Source: Clostridiales bacterium (GTDB taxonomy: Bacteria; Bacillota; Clostridia; Christensenellales; Aristaeellaceae). Taken from it: DNA of 64,000 nt. The stretch lies in assembly GCA_012517815.1 (NCBI GenBank), contig JAAYUF010000147.1, positions 25,860-89,859 on the forward strand. The letters run 5' to 3'. Below, piece by piece: positions 13,118 through 22,111 of this stretch; the first letter of the stretch is position 1; every line of letters starts with the position of its first letter. The notes under the pieces were generated by a model that was not told the DNA's origin, searched no databases, and saw nothing but the letters and a program-made list of their open reading frames with translations. Both the position numbers and the translations under genes were made by a program.

Positions 13118-13149
13118 GTCGCCCCCGAACCGTTTCGTTCGGGGGCGAC
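13118..13149 (+). terminator. terminator of degV
   Basis: Perfect 12-bp stem GTCGCCCCCGAA / TTCGGGGGCGAC with an 8-nt loop, 6 bases after the stop. The T-tract is poor. Confidence 0.7.
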
Positions 13150-13315
13150 AACCGTTTCAGGGCTGGCGGGTTGCATGGCGGCATACCGGATCGACCGTTA
13201 TCTGACCGTTCCAGCGCATATGCCGCCCAGCCCTCCTCCGCACGGATGCCACGGCGCCGCCTTTCGCTCTCTTCGGGCATCGGGCCCCGCGAACGCGCCG
13301 ACCTGCCGCGCAGCC

Positions 13316-15577
13316 TTACCGGATGGCGTTCGCGACGCTATCCCGAAGGGTTACGCGCTCGCCGCAGAGCGTCAACGGCAGCGGTTCGCCGCGCAACAGG
13401 CGAACGACGGCTTCCTGCCTATCGGCTTCCAGCCGGATCAGGCGGCCTCGGTATTCAAACGGGAAGGCATACCCCTGCCAGCCTTCGGGCACAAAGGGGT
13501 TCAGGCTCAGCCCGTCCATCGTGCGCATGCCCGCGAAACCCTGCGCGATGGACAGCCAGCTGCCCGCCATGCTGGTGATGTGCAGGCCGTCCTCCGTATC
13601 GTGGTTGATGTTGTCCAGATCCAGCCGGGCAGTGCGCTGGTACATTTCCACCGCCTTGTCCCGGTAGCCGATCTCCGCCGCCAGAATGGCGTGCACGCAC
13701 GGGGAGAGGCTGCTCTCGTGCACGGTCATCGGCTCGTAGAAATCAAAGTTGCGCTTCTTCGTATCCACATCGTACAGATGATCGAGGAAATACAACCCCT
13801 GCAGCACATCCGCCTGTTTAATGAAGCAGGAGCGCAGGATTTTATCCCATGACCAGTGCTGGTTGATGGGGCGTTCTTCCGACGGGAGGGAGGCGGCCGG
13901 CATCAGTTCCTTATCCAGGAAGGTGTCGTGCTGCACCAGTATGCCCAGCTCGCGGTCCTCCGGGTAATACATGCGGGCGACCAGGTCGCGCATCCGGGTC
14001 AGTTCCCCGTCGGTCACCCCCAGCGCGGCCTTCCGGCCCGCCGGGGCTTTTTCCAGCGAATCGCAGAAGAATTGAACGCTCCAGGCCGCGATGCGGTTGG
14101 TGTACCAGTTGTTGTTGACGTTGTTTTCGTACTCGTTGGGGCCGGTGACGCCGTGGATCATGTAGCAGCGCTTCCGCGGGTTGTAGTGCGCGCGATCGGC
14201 GTAGAAACGCGCCACGCCGCACAGCACGTCCAGCCCCTCGGCCAGGAGGTAGCTTTCATCCCCGGTATAGGTGACATAGTTGAAAATGGCGTAGGCGATG
14301 GCGCCGTTGCGGTGGATTTCCTCAAAGGTGATTTCCCACTCGTTGTGGCACTCCACGCCGGTAAAGGTGACCATGGGGAACAGCGCGCCCCGCACGCCCT
14401 GCATCCGCGCGTTGTGATATGCGCCCTCCAGCTGCATGTGACGGTACAGCAGCAGCTGACGGGCCACGTCCTGCCCCGCGACCGCCATGTAGACCGGCAG
14501 GCAGTACGCCTCGGTATCCCAGTACGTCGCGCCGCCGTATTTTTCGCCGGTAAACCCCTTGGGGCCGATGTTGAGCCTGGCGTCCTCGCCGGAATAGGTG
14601 CTCAGCAGCTGGAACAGGTTAAAGCGGATCCCCTGCTGCGCGCGGTCGTCCCCGCGAATCTCCACGTCGCAACCGTCCCAGCGGGCTTTCCACGCCGCTC
14701 GATGCTCGGCCAGCAGCGCGCCATAGCCGACCTCGCGGGCGCGGGAAGCGGCTTTGAGCGCCATGGTGAGCAGCAGGTTCTCCGGCTCGTCGCGGCTGGT
14801 AAAGCAAAGGGCGAACTTTTCCAGGCAGGCTGTTTCACCGGGCTCCAAAGTGCCGGAGAAAGCGGCCTCGACATACCCTTCTTCCCGGAGGCGGCTTTCC
14901 GGGTCCATCCCGTCCGCCCAGCAGCTCATGGCGGCCGCCACCGCGAAACGCGGGGTTCCGAAGGGGTTGTCCTTGGTCTTGGTCAGCAGGCCCAGCGCGT
15001 CCTCGGTCTCCTCTTCCTCCAGCATATCCCAGAAGGTTTCCTGATAGTTGCTGTCCAAATTGTGCACGCGCGCGTCCAGATAGGGGCTCATTACCACTTG
15101 GGCCACGTGATCCGGCGTGACCGAATAGGAAACGGCCAGCAACTCCTTCTGGGCGAGGGAAACAAAGCGTTCCGCCCGCACCTTTGCTTGGCCGCGGGCG
15201 GTCTTCACCGTAAAGGTGCGCAGCACCACGCCCGTTTGCAGATCAAGTTCGCGGTAAAAGTCCGAAAACGCGCAGCGTCCGAGGTCCACGGGCTCGCCGT
15301 CCAGTTCCACATGAACGCCCATCAGTCGCACGGCGTTGATGGATTTGCCAAAATACTGCGGGTAGCCGTTCTTCCACCAGCCCACGCGGGTTTTATCCGG
15401 AAACCAGACGCCCCCGATGTAGGTGCCGATGTGCGTATTGCCGCTGAAATCCTCCTCGAAATTGCCCCGCATGCCCATATAGCCGTTGCCGGTCGAGGTC
15501 AGGCTTTCGGACAGCCGGACGGCCGCCTGGTCGAAACCGCGTTCCACAACCTTCCAGGGGTGTACTTCAAATGCCAT
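13316..15577 (-). CDS. glycoside hydrolase family 65 disaccharide phosphorylase, probably maltose phosphorylase
   Basis: Cytosolic inverting phosphorylase (753 aa) that splits an alpha-glucosyl disaccharide with phosphate to give beta-glucose-1-phosphate and glucose. GH65 layout: an N-terminal beta-sandwich (about 1-270), a linker helix region, and an (alpha/alpha)6 barrel beginning near GEKYGGATYWDTEAYCLP (344-361). The general acid is Glu482 in HGVTGPNEYENNVNNNWYTN; to my recollection this run is closer to characterised maltose phosphorylases than to trehalose or kojibiose enzymes, but substrate calls in GH65 are easily wrong. The ATG at 15577 has GGAGG 7 bases upstream; an in-frame extension would cross the promoter. 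No beta-phosphoglucomutase gene is adjacent, which is unusual for this family. Confidence 0.85.
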   Translation of the reverse strand: MAFEVHPWKVVERGFDQAAVRLSESLTSTGNGYMGMRGNFEEDFSGNTHIGTYIGGVWFPDKTRVGWWKNGYPQYFGKSINAVRLMGVHVELDGEPVDLGRCAFSDFYRELDLQTGVVLRTFTVKTARGQAKVRAERFVSLAQKELLAVSYSVTPDHVAQVVMSPYLDARVHNLDSNYQETFWDMLEEEETEDALGLLTKTKDNPFGTPRFAVAAAMSCWADGMDPESRLREEGYVEAAFSGTLEPGETACLEKFALCFTSRDEPENLLLTMALKAASRAREVGYGALLAEHRAAWKARWDGCDVEIRGDDRAQQGIRFNLFQLLSTYSGEDARLNIGPKGFTGEKYGGATYWDTEAYCLPVYMAVAGQDVARQLLLYRHMQLEGAYHNARMQGVRGALFPMVTFTGVECHNEWEITFEEIHRNGAIAYAIFNYVTYTGDESYLLAEGLDVLCGVARFYADRAHYNPRKRCYMIHGVTGPNEYENNVNNNWYTNRIAAWSVQFFCDSLEKAPAGRKAALGVTDGELTRMRDLVARMYYPEDRELGILVQHDTFLDKELMPAASLPSEERPINQHWSWDKILRSCFIKQADVLQGLYFLDHLYDVDTKKRNFDFYEPMTVHESSLSPCVHAILAAEIGYRDKAVEMYQRTARLDLDNINHDTEDGLHITSMAGSWLSIAQGFAGMRTMDGLSLNPFVPEGWQGYAFPFEYRGRLIRLEADRQEAVVRLLRGEPLPLTLCGERVTLRDSVANAIR

Positions 15578-15625
15578 ATCGATGCCTCCCTGTCCACGTG
15601 CAATCGTTTGCCTTCGTTGGAGATC

Positions 15626-15654
15626 ATGGTAGATGATTTTGTGAAAATTGTCAA
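15626..15654 (-). promoter_or_regulatory. promoter of the GH65 gene
   Basis: Minus strand TTGACA (15649-15654), 17-base spacer, TACCAT (15626-15631). Confidence 0.8.
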
Positions 15655-15783
15655 GCCGGTGTTTCGGAACACCCGGCAAACGCCGTGACGGTCCGCCTCC
15701 GACCGTGATACGGCGGCAACACTCAGGGCTGTGCGACGATGGTTTTTCTGCGCCCGCCATGATTCGCCCCGACCCGCGCTCCG

Positions 15784-15812
15784 TTGCCGCGCGTCTCTTT
15801 CCATGTTATAAT
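15784..15812 (+). promoter_or_regulatory. promoter of the deaminase-glycosyltransferase operon
   Basis: TTGCCG (15784-15789), 17-base spacer, perfect TATAAT (15807-15812), 33 bases before the ATG. Confidence 0.8.
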
Positions 15813-15845
15813 AAGGCATGGATTGTAAACAGGGAGGGAGCCGTC

Positions 15846-17156
15846 ATGCGCACCCGTATCACAAACGTGTTGCTGACCCCAGGAGCGACGGGGGAACCCC
15901 ATATTCCGTTGATTCCGGACGCGGAGGTTCACATTTCGGACAACCGAATCGTCTACGCGGGGCCGGCGGGTACGGCGCCCGTATTTGAAAACGCCGACGC
16001 CATCGGCGGCGAAGGCTGCCTATGCATGCCGGGGCTTGTGAACCTGCACACGCACACGCCCATGGTGTTCCTGCGCGGCGTGGGGGCCGATCTGGCGCTG
16101 GACGATTGGCTGCACAAGGCCATCTTCCCGCTGGAAAAGCAGTGGACGGAGGAGCTGATCCGCTGCGCGACCGACCTTGGCTGCATGGAAATGCTCCGGT
16201 TTGGCACCACGGCCTTCAACGATATGTACTTCTATACCAACGCCATCGCGGAAACCGTGCGAGACAACGGTATGCGGGCCCTACTTGGGCACGGCATCGT
16301 CGACTTTGACGAAAGCTGCGCCGATATGGCGGAAGGCGTCGCCATGGCGGAGAAGTGGAACCATGCCTGCGACGACCGAATTCGCTTTTCGCTGGCCCCG
16401 CACTCCGAAGGCGCGACCACGCCGGCACTCCTGCGCAAAGTGGCGCAGACGGCCAAAGCGATGGGCATCCCGATTCACACGCACGTCAGCGAGACGGATT
16501 TCGATCTGCAAGGCTGCCTCAAACGCCGCGGGATGACCCCGCCCGCCTATCTGGAAGCCATGGGCGTGTTGGATTCGCCGGTAATCGCCGCGCACTGCGT
16601 CTGGTTCAACGACGAGGATATCGCGCTGTTTCAAAAGCACGGCGCGACCGTCGCGCATAACCCGATCAGCAACCTGAAGCTGGCCAGCGGCGTGGCGCCC
16701 GTGACCCGGATGCTGGCCGCCGGCTGCCGCGTGGCTCTGGGCACCGACGGCGTCGCCAGCAACAACAGCCTGAACCTCTGGGAGGAACTCAAGCTGATGC
16801 CGCTTCTGCAAAAGGGCGTCACGCTGGACCCGACCGTCGTCAGCCCTGCGCAGGCACTGGCCGCCGCGACCGTCGTCGGCGCGCGCGCCATGGGTTACGA
16901 CGATCTGGGATTGCTCAGGGAAGGGTATCTGGCCGACCTGATTTTGGTGGATACGCGCAACGCGCACATGACGCCGGCTTTGGATGTGGAGGCCAACCTC
17001 ATCTACTCGGCGCAGGGCAGCGACGTGCGCCTGACGATGGTAAACGGCAAGGTGCTCTACCGCGACGGACGGTTTGCCACGCTCAACCGGGACGAGCTGC
17101 TCAGGCGCGCGGAGGACGGCGCGCAGGGTATGCGCCGCCGGCTGGCACAGGTCTGA
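15846..17156 (+). CDS. mtaD: amidohydrolase: 5'-methylthioadenosine / S-adenosylhomocysteine (5'-deoxyadenosine) deaminase
   Basis: Metal-dependent deaminase (436 aa) turning MTA, SAH or 5'-deoxyadenosine into the inosine analogue, in the methionine/SAM salvage branch. TIM-barrel amidohydrolase motifs: metal ligands in GLVNLHTHTP, the HTHVSETD histidine, IAAHCVW, and the final Asp in LGTDGVASNNSLNLWEE. The GTDG.ASNN motif is typical of the MtaD/SAH-deaminase group rather than cytosine or guanine deaminases. GGGAGG precedes the ATG at 15846. It heads an operon with three glycosyltransferases, starting 15 bases before the first. Confidence 0.87.
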   Translation: MRTRITNVLLTPGATGEPHIPLIPDAEVHISDNRIVYAGPAGTAPVFENADAIGGEGCLCMPGLVNLHTHTPMVFLRGVGADLALDDWLHKAIFPLEKQWTEELIRCATDLGCMEMLRFGTTAFNDMYFYTNAIAETVRDNGMRALLGHGIVDFDESCADMAEGVAMAEKWNHACDDRIRFSLAPHSEGATTPALLRKVAQTAKAMGIPIHTHVSETDFDLQGCLKRRGMTPPAYLEAMGVLDSPVIAAHCVWFNDEDIALFQKHGATVAHNPISNLKLASGVAPVTRMLAAGCRVALGTDGVASNNSLNLWEELKLMPLLQKGVTLDPTVVSPAQALAAATVVGARAMGYDDLGLLREGYLADLILVDTRNAHMTPALDVEANLIYSAQGSDVRLTMVNGKVLYRDGRFATLNRDELLRRAEDGAQGMRRRLAQV

Positions 17157-17171
17157 GCGGTGGGGGAGCGG

Positions 17172-18368
17172 ATGAAGATACTCGTCGTCTGTCAGCATTA
17201 CTGGCCCGAACCCTTCCGCGTTACGGAAATCTGCGAGGACCTGGTCGCCCGCGGGCACGAGGTGACAGCGGTCGTCGGGCTGCCCAACTACCCAAGCGGC
17301 ATTGTTCCCAAGGAATACCGCCGGTTTCGCCGCCGCAGAGAAACCATTCGCGGCGTACAGGTGCGGCGCTGCTTTGAAATCGGCCGACGCAATACCAAGC
17401 TGGGCTTAGCCGTCAATTATTGCAGCTACATGCTCTCCGCCTGTCACAGGGTTTTATGGCTCCGGCGCGATTACGACGCGGTGTACGCCTACTCCACCTC
17501 GCCGGTGCTCATGTCGCTGCCGGCGGCGCTGTTGCGGTGTTTCTCGCGTAAAAAACTGCTGCTCTACGTGCTGGATATCTGGCCCGCGTGCCTTGCCGCC
17601 ATGAACGTGTACGAAGGTTCGGCGCTCTACGCGTTCATGAAGCGGGTCAGCCGCTGGGTATATGCCCGCGCGGATCGGCTGGTGTATTCCTCCAAGCGGT
17701 TTCAGAGCTACCTCAAGGAGGTGCACGGGCTGGTTGTGCCGGACGGCGATTACCTGCCCCAGTTTGCGGACAGCCTGTTTGACGATCTGCCGCCCAAGCC
17801 CGCCTCCGACGGGTGGAATCTGGTGTTCGCGGGTAACATCGGCAAGGTGCAGAGCGTGGAAACGCTCCTCAGGGCGGCTTCTCTGCTCAGGGACGAACCC
17901 ATTCGCTGGCACATCCTGGGCGACGGCTCCAACTACGAGGCCTGCATAGCCCTGGCTGCCGACCTGGGGCTTTCGGATGCCGTCACCTTCTACGGCAGGC
18001 GGCCGCTTACGGATATGCCCGGTTTCTACGCCATGGCGGACGCCATGCTGGTGAGCATGCGAAACGACATCAGCGTCAACGATACGCTCCCGGGCAAGGT
18101 GCAAAGCTACATGGCGGCCGGCAAGCCGATACTGGGCTCGATCGCGGGAGAAACGCCCTATGTTGTGGAGCAGGCGGGCTGTGGTCTGTGCGCGCCTCCG
18201 GAGGACGCGGAAGCTTTTGCCGCCGTAGTGCGGGCCTTTCTCCGGCGCGACGATCAGGCGCAGATGGGGGAGAACGCCAGGCGGTATTACCGAGAGCACT
18301 TCACCAAACAGGCACACATGGACAGGCTGGAAGCGATGCTTACCGAACTTTGCGAGGCGCGGCCATGA
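17172..18368 (+). CDS. glycosyltransferase family 4, WbuB-like
   Basis: Retaining GT-B glycosyltransferase (398 aa), likely building a cell-surface polysaccharide on the cytosolic face of the membrane. N-terminal Rossmann half starts MKILVVCQHYWPEPFRVTEI and contains GLPNYPSG, the donor half has VFAGNIGKVQSVETLL, and a C-terminal EAFAAVVRAFLRRDD region follows. The ATG at 17172 is used because GGGGAG precedes it; a GTG four codons earlier lacks a ribosome site. The stop overlaps the next gene's start (ATGA). Confidence 0.87.
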   Translation: MKILVVCQHYWPEPFRVTEICEDLVARGHEVTAVVGLPNYPSGIVPKEYRRFRRRRETIRGVQVRRCFEIGRRNTKLGLAVNYCSYMLSACHRVLWLRRDYDAVYAYSTSPVLMSLPAALLRCFSRKKLLLYVLDIWPACLAAMNVYEGSALYAFMKRVSRWVYARADRLVYSSKRFQSYLKEVHGLVVPDGDYLPQFADSLFDDLPPKPASDGWNLVFAGNIGKVQSVETLLRAASLLRDEPIRWHILGDGSNYEACIALAADLGLSDAVTFYGRRPLTDMPGFYAMADAMLVSMRNDISVNDTLPGKVQSYMAAGKPILGSIAGETPYVVEQAGCGLCAPPEDAEAFAAVVRAFLRRDDQAQMGENARRYYREHFTKQAHMDRLEAMLTELCEARP

Positions 18369-19570
18369 AGATAGTTCAACTGAACACCTATTGCGGCAGC
18401 GGCAGCACGGGCCGGATCGCCGTGGATATCGCGCGGTATGCCTCCCGTCAGGGCGCGGAGACGGTGATCGGCTTTGGCGCCGGCACCGTGCCGGAGGATG
18501 CGCATGTTTACGCGCTGCGAATCGGCGGCAAACTGGATCGCAAGTGGCACGGGGCGATCCGGAAACTGCTGGATATGGAAGGGTACGGAAGCATTTTGGC
18601 GACCCGGCGGCTGATCGGCTTTCTTAAGGAGTACCAGCCGGATGTGATCCACCTGCACAACCTGCACGGCTGCTACCTGAACCACCGGTTGCTGTTCCGC
18701 CATCTGCGCGCGGCCGGCATCCCCGTGGTGTGGACGCTGCATGACTGCTGGCCGTTCACGGGTCATTGCGCCTATTTTGACTATGTCGGCTGCGAGCGCT
18801 GGAAAACCGAATGCCACCATTGCCCCCAACGGAATACCTACCCGGTGTGCATCGGGCCGGACGGCAGCCGGCGCAACCAGCGGAGGCGGCGCAGGCTGTT
18901 TGCGGCCGTTCCGGCGATGGCGCTGGTCGCGCCCTGCGGTTGGCTCAGGGAGCTGGCGGCGCAATCCTTCCTGCGGGAAACCCCCTGCCGCGTGATTTAC
19001 AACGGCGTCAACCGAACGCTGTTCCAGCCTACGGAAAACAAGCTGCGAGAAGCGCACGGCATCACGCAGCCGCACCTGGTGCTGGCGGTCGCCTCGGAAT
19101 GGGAGGAACGCAAGGGTTTGCGCTACCTGCCCGAGCTGGCGGAGCGCCTAGGCCCGGACTACCGGCTGGCCGTGATCGGCCTTACGCAGGAGCAGATCGC
19201 CTCGTTGCCTGCAGGTATCCTCGGGTTTACGAAAACCTCGTCCCCGACCGAGCTGGCGGCGTGGTACACGGCGGCGGACTGCCTGGCGAACCCGACAATG
19301 GAGGACAACATGCCGCTGGTCAACCTGGAGGCGATGGCCTGTGGCACGCCGGTGGTGGTTTTCCGTACGGGCGGCTGCCCGGAGTGCGTGACGGACGCAT
19401 GCGGCGCCGTGGTACCCAAAGGAGACGTCGCCGCCATGGCGCAGGCGGTTCGCCGGGTATGTGAGCGGCGGGGAGCGTACCGGGAAGCCTGCCTCGCGCA
19501 GGCGGAGCGGTTCGACGGCGGCAACAGCGCGCAGGCCTATTGGGAACTCTATCAAGAGGTTACCCGATGA
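18365..19570 (+). CDS. glycosyltransferase family 4
   Basis: GT-B glycosyltransferase (401 aa). N-terminus MKIVQLNTYCGSGSTGRIA, HLHNLHGCYLN, a central Cys-rich stretch WTLHDCWPFTGHCAYFDYVG followed by CERWKTECHHCPQ that may bind a metal, and the C-terminal donor motif NPTMEDNMPLVNLEAMACGT with the usual E-x7-E geometry of GT4. Overlaps both neighbours by 4 bases (ATGA). The acceptor and the sugar are unknown. Confidence 0.86.
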   Translation: MKIVQLNTYCGSGSTGRIAVDIARYASRQGAETVIGFGAGTVPEDAHVYALRIGGKLDRKWHGAIRKLLDMEGYGSILATRRLIGFLKEYQPDVIHLHNLHGCYLNHRLLFRHLRAAGIPVVWTLHDCWPFTGHCAYFDYVGCERWKTECHHCPQRNTYPVCIGPDGSRRNQRRRRRLFAAVPAMALVAPCGWLRELAAQSFLRETPCRVIYNGVNRTLFQPTENKLREAHGITQPHLVLAVASEWEERKGLRYLPELAERLGPDYRLAVIGLTQEQIASLPAGILGFTKTSSPTELAAWYTAADCLANPTMEDNMPLVNLEAMACGTPVVVFRTGGCPECVTDACGAVVPKGDVAAMAQAVRRVCERRGAYREACLAQAERFDGGNSAQAYWELYQEVTR

Positions 19571-20802
19571 ACATCTTGTTTTTGGGGCTCTTATACCACC
19601 CGGACGATATCGACGCAGTGCTTCGGCAGTCGCGGGACGGCCTGCAAAACCAGATCAACAGCTACCAGTGGTCGTTTATCGACGGGTTGCGTAAAAACCT
19701 TGGTCCGAGGGAGAGCCTTCACGTGCTCAACGCCCTCCCGGTCGGCGCGTTTCCGCGGCATTACCGCCGGTGGCGGTTGCCCGCGCAGGTAAAACCGGAC
19801 GGCTTTCAGGAGATCGGCAGCCTGAACCTGCCGTGGTTTAAGCAGCGCGCGCGCGCGCGCCGCGCTGCAGAAGCCATGGAGCGGTGGATTGCCGCCGATC
19901 CCGAAAACCGAACGGTTCTCCTCTACACCCTCTATTTGCCCTATCTGCAAGCGATCCTCGCGGTCAAAAAGCGGCATCCCGACCTGAAAATCAGCGTGAT
20001 TGTGACCGATTTGCCCAATGAGATGGGTATTCGTTCCGGGAGAACCGGTCTGTTACGGCGGATCGAGTTTGCACGCGGGCGCAAGAGCCTGAGGCTGGCT
20101 GCGCAACTGGACGGCTATGTGCTCCTGACCGAACCGATGGCCGACGCGATGGCCGTGCGCCGGCGACCGTTTCTGGTCATGGAGGGGCTGATCGCGGAAG
20201 CCGAAACCATGGCAGGTTCGTTTGACCTGCCGGACGATCCCCGCCCGGCGGTGCTCTATGCCGGCACGCTGAACCGGGAACTGGGCATCACGGCCCTGCT
20301 GGATGCGTTTCAAACCATGAAGGACGTGCAGCTTTGGCTCTGCGGCCGCGGCGACGGGGAAGCCGAGGTGCGCAAATCCGCCGAAACGCACGGCAATATC
20401 CGCTATTTCGGGTTTGTACCGCAGCCGGTCGCGCTCACGTTACAGGCTCACGCGGCCGCGCTGATCAATCCCCGCCCCTCCGCCGGGCTGTTCACCCGGT
20501 ACTCCTTCCCATCCAAAACGCTGGAATACATGCGTTCGGGCAAACCGGTGCTCTGCTGCCGGCTGGAAGGCATCCCCCGCGAGTATGACGCCTACCTGCG
20601 CTACATCGAGCCGGAGGACGCCGCCGGGATCCGCGACGCGGTGCGGGCGCTGCTCTCCCTGCCCGCCGCGGAGCGGGAGCGCTTGGGCGCGCAAGCCCGC
20701 GAATTTGTACGCACCCAAAAAAACAGCGTTGCGCAGGGCGCGAAGCTTTACGCGTTTCTTCGCGCCGTGCAGGAAAACCAACCCACAGACATCAACGACT
20801 AA
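19567..20802 (+). CDS. glycosyltransferase (GT4-like, divergent)
   Basis: Third GT-B enzyme of the operon (411 aa). MNILFLGLLYHPDDIDAVLR at the N-terminus, a donor half with VLYAGTLNRELGITALLDAF, FGFVPQ, and SFPSKTLEYMRSGKPVLC, the last replacing the usual E-x7-E with a K-T-L-E version found in several exopolysaccharide enzymes. It overlaps the previous gene by 4 bases and is followed by a terminator. Confidence 0.8.
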   Translation: MNILFLGLLYHPDDIDAVLRQSRDGLQNQINSYQWSFIDGLRKNLGPRESLHVLNALPVGAFPRHYRRWRLPAQVKPDGFQEIGSLNLPWFKQRARARRAAEAMERWIAADPENRTVLLYTLYLPYLQAILAVKKRHPDLKISVIVTDLPNEMGIRSGRTGLLRRIEFARGRKSLRLAAQLDGYVLLTEPMADAMAVRRRPFLVMEGLIAEAETMAGSFDLPDDPRPAVLYAGTLNRELGITALLDAFQTMKDVQLWLCGRGDGEAEVRKSAETHGNIRYFGFVPQPVALTLQAHAAALINPRPSAGLFTRYSFPSKTLEYMRSGKPVLCCRLEGIPREYDAYLRYIEPEDAAGIRDAVRALLSLPAAERERLGAQAREFVRTQKNSVAQGAKLYAFLRAVQENQPTDIND

Positions 20803-20813
20803 CGAAAAAAAAA

Positions 20814-20849
20814 CGACGCCGGCCGGAGACGGGGGCTCCGCCGGTGTCG
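20814..20849 (+). terminator. terminator of the glycosyltransferase operon
   Basis: Stem of about 13 bp with one bulge (CGACGCCGGCCGGAG / CTCCGCCGGTGTCG), then CACTTTTCAAATT, 11 bases after the stop. Confidence 0.7.
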
Positions 20850-20868
20850 CACTTTTCAAATTCTATTC

Positions 20869-20994
20869 ATAAATGCATCCAGGCGCACGAGCGGTTTCTT
20901 CTGCAACGGGGTTCGGAAGCGAAGGCGCAACGTCGCTGCCTCGCGCTTTCACGGCGTAGCGAAACGAAATAAAGGCCGTGAGATGGAGGCGTGC
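20869..20994 (-). repeat. dispersed ~127-nt intergenic repeat, copy B
   Basis: Same family as copy A (6504-6632) and copy C (52382-52508). It sits between two convergent genes, right after the glycosyltransferase terminator. Conceptual translation of one frame gives HLTAFISFRYAVKARG, matching PLTALFSRNCVAKARR in copy A. Short open frames over it are probably chance products of the repeat. Confidence 0.6.
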
Positions 20995-21101
20995 ATGGTT
21001 TGGAATCGTATGCACGCGTTCGGTCGGTTTTTTCCGTTGCCGCCGTCGTGCGAAAAAACCGCTGTTCCATGACTGCCGCCCTGAACAGCCCTTCGCCTTT
21101 C

Positions 21102-22022
21102 TTAGCAGGTGAGCACGCACAGCGCCCGCGCGATTTCCGCGCCCAGCCGCGCGTTGCTGAGCACAAGCTGAATGTTGGCTTCCAGTGATTTGCCGTCCGT
21201 CAGCTGCTTGATCTGGTCCAGCAGGAACGGCGTGATCGACTTGCCCCTGACGCCGTTAGCGTTGGCGATCGCGATCGCGCGGTTGATGCAATCGGTCATC
21301 CGATCCTCGGGCATCGCGTAGGCTTCGGGAATGGGGTTGGCGACAAGCATGCCGCCCTTCAGGCCCGCTTCGGCCTTAGCGTGCATGGCGGCGGCGATCT
21401 CGGCCGGCGTATCCATCCGGTAATCTACGCCAAACCCGCTCTGCCGGCAGTAGAAAGCCGGCAACTCGTCCGTGCCGTAGCCGATCACGGGCACGCCCTT
21501 GGTTTCCAGATACTCCAGCGTCAGCCCCAGATCAAGGATGGACTTAGCGCCCGCGCAGACGACGGTCACATCCGTTTGCGCCAGTTCCTCCAGATCGGCG
21601 GAGATATCCATGGTCGTTTCCGCTCCGCGGTGCACGCCCCCGATACCGCCGGTCGCGAACACCCGCACGCCGGCCATTTGCGCCGCAATCATCGTGGTCG
21701 CGACGGTGGTTGCGCCGTCCGCGCCCCGTGACAACAGCACCGGCAGATCCCGCCGGCTGGCCTTGTAGACCGCCAATCCTTTTTTCCCAAGAAACTCGAT
21801 CTGCTCCGCGCTGATGCCGACGCTCAGCCTGCCGCCCAGAATGGCGATGGTCGCGGGCACCGCGCCGGCGTCCCGCACGGTTTTTTCGACGGACAGCGCG
21901 GTTTGCACATTCTGCGGATACGGCATACCGTGGGAAATGATGGTCGACTCCAGCGCGACGACCGGGCGGCTGTGCGCCACGGCTTCGCGGACTTCGTCTG
22001 AAACGGACAGATAGGGGTTCAT
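21102..22022 (-). CDS. psuG: pseudouridine-5'-phosphate glycosidase PsuG
   Basis: Splits pseudouridine 5'-phosphate into uracil and ribose 5-phosphate (306 aa, Mn-dependent, cytosolic). Conserved segments: VALESTIISHGMPYP (catalytic Glu region), ILGGRLSVGIS, VYKASRRDLP (Schiff-base Lys region), DGATTVATTM, FATGGIGGVHRGAE, MDISADL (metal Asp) and CAGAKSILD. The ATG at 22022 has AGGAGG 6 bases upstream. It follows psuK by 89 bases, completing the two-step pseudouridine breakdown pathway. Confidence 0.95.
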   Translation of the reverse strand: MNPYLSVSDEVREAVAHSRPVVALESTIISHGMPYPQNVQTALSVEKTVRDAGAVPATIAILGGRLSVGISAEQIEFLGKKGLAVYKASRRDLPVLLSRGADGATTVATTMIAAQMAGVRVFATGGIGGVHRGAETTMDISADLEELAQTDVTVVCAGAKSILDLGLTLEYLETKGVPVIGYGTDELPAFYCRQSGFGVDYRMDTPAEIAAAMHAKAEAGLKGGMLVANPIPEAYAMPEDRMTDCINRAIAIANANGVRGKSITPFLLDQIKQLTDGKSLEANIQLVLSNARLGAEIARALCVLTC

Positions 22023-22111
22023 GCTCTGCCTCCTGACGCCGGCATCAACCGGCCGTTGCTTGTCTTGTTGGGAACACGCGGCTGCAAGGCTGCCGCATGG
22101 GTTTCGCAGCC

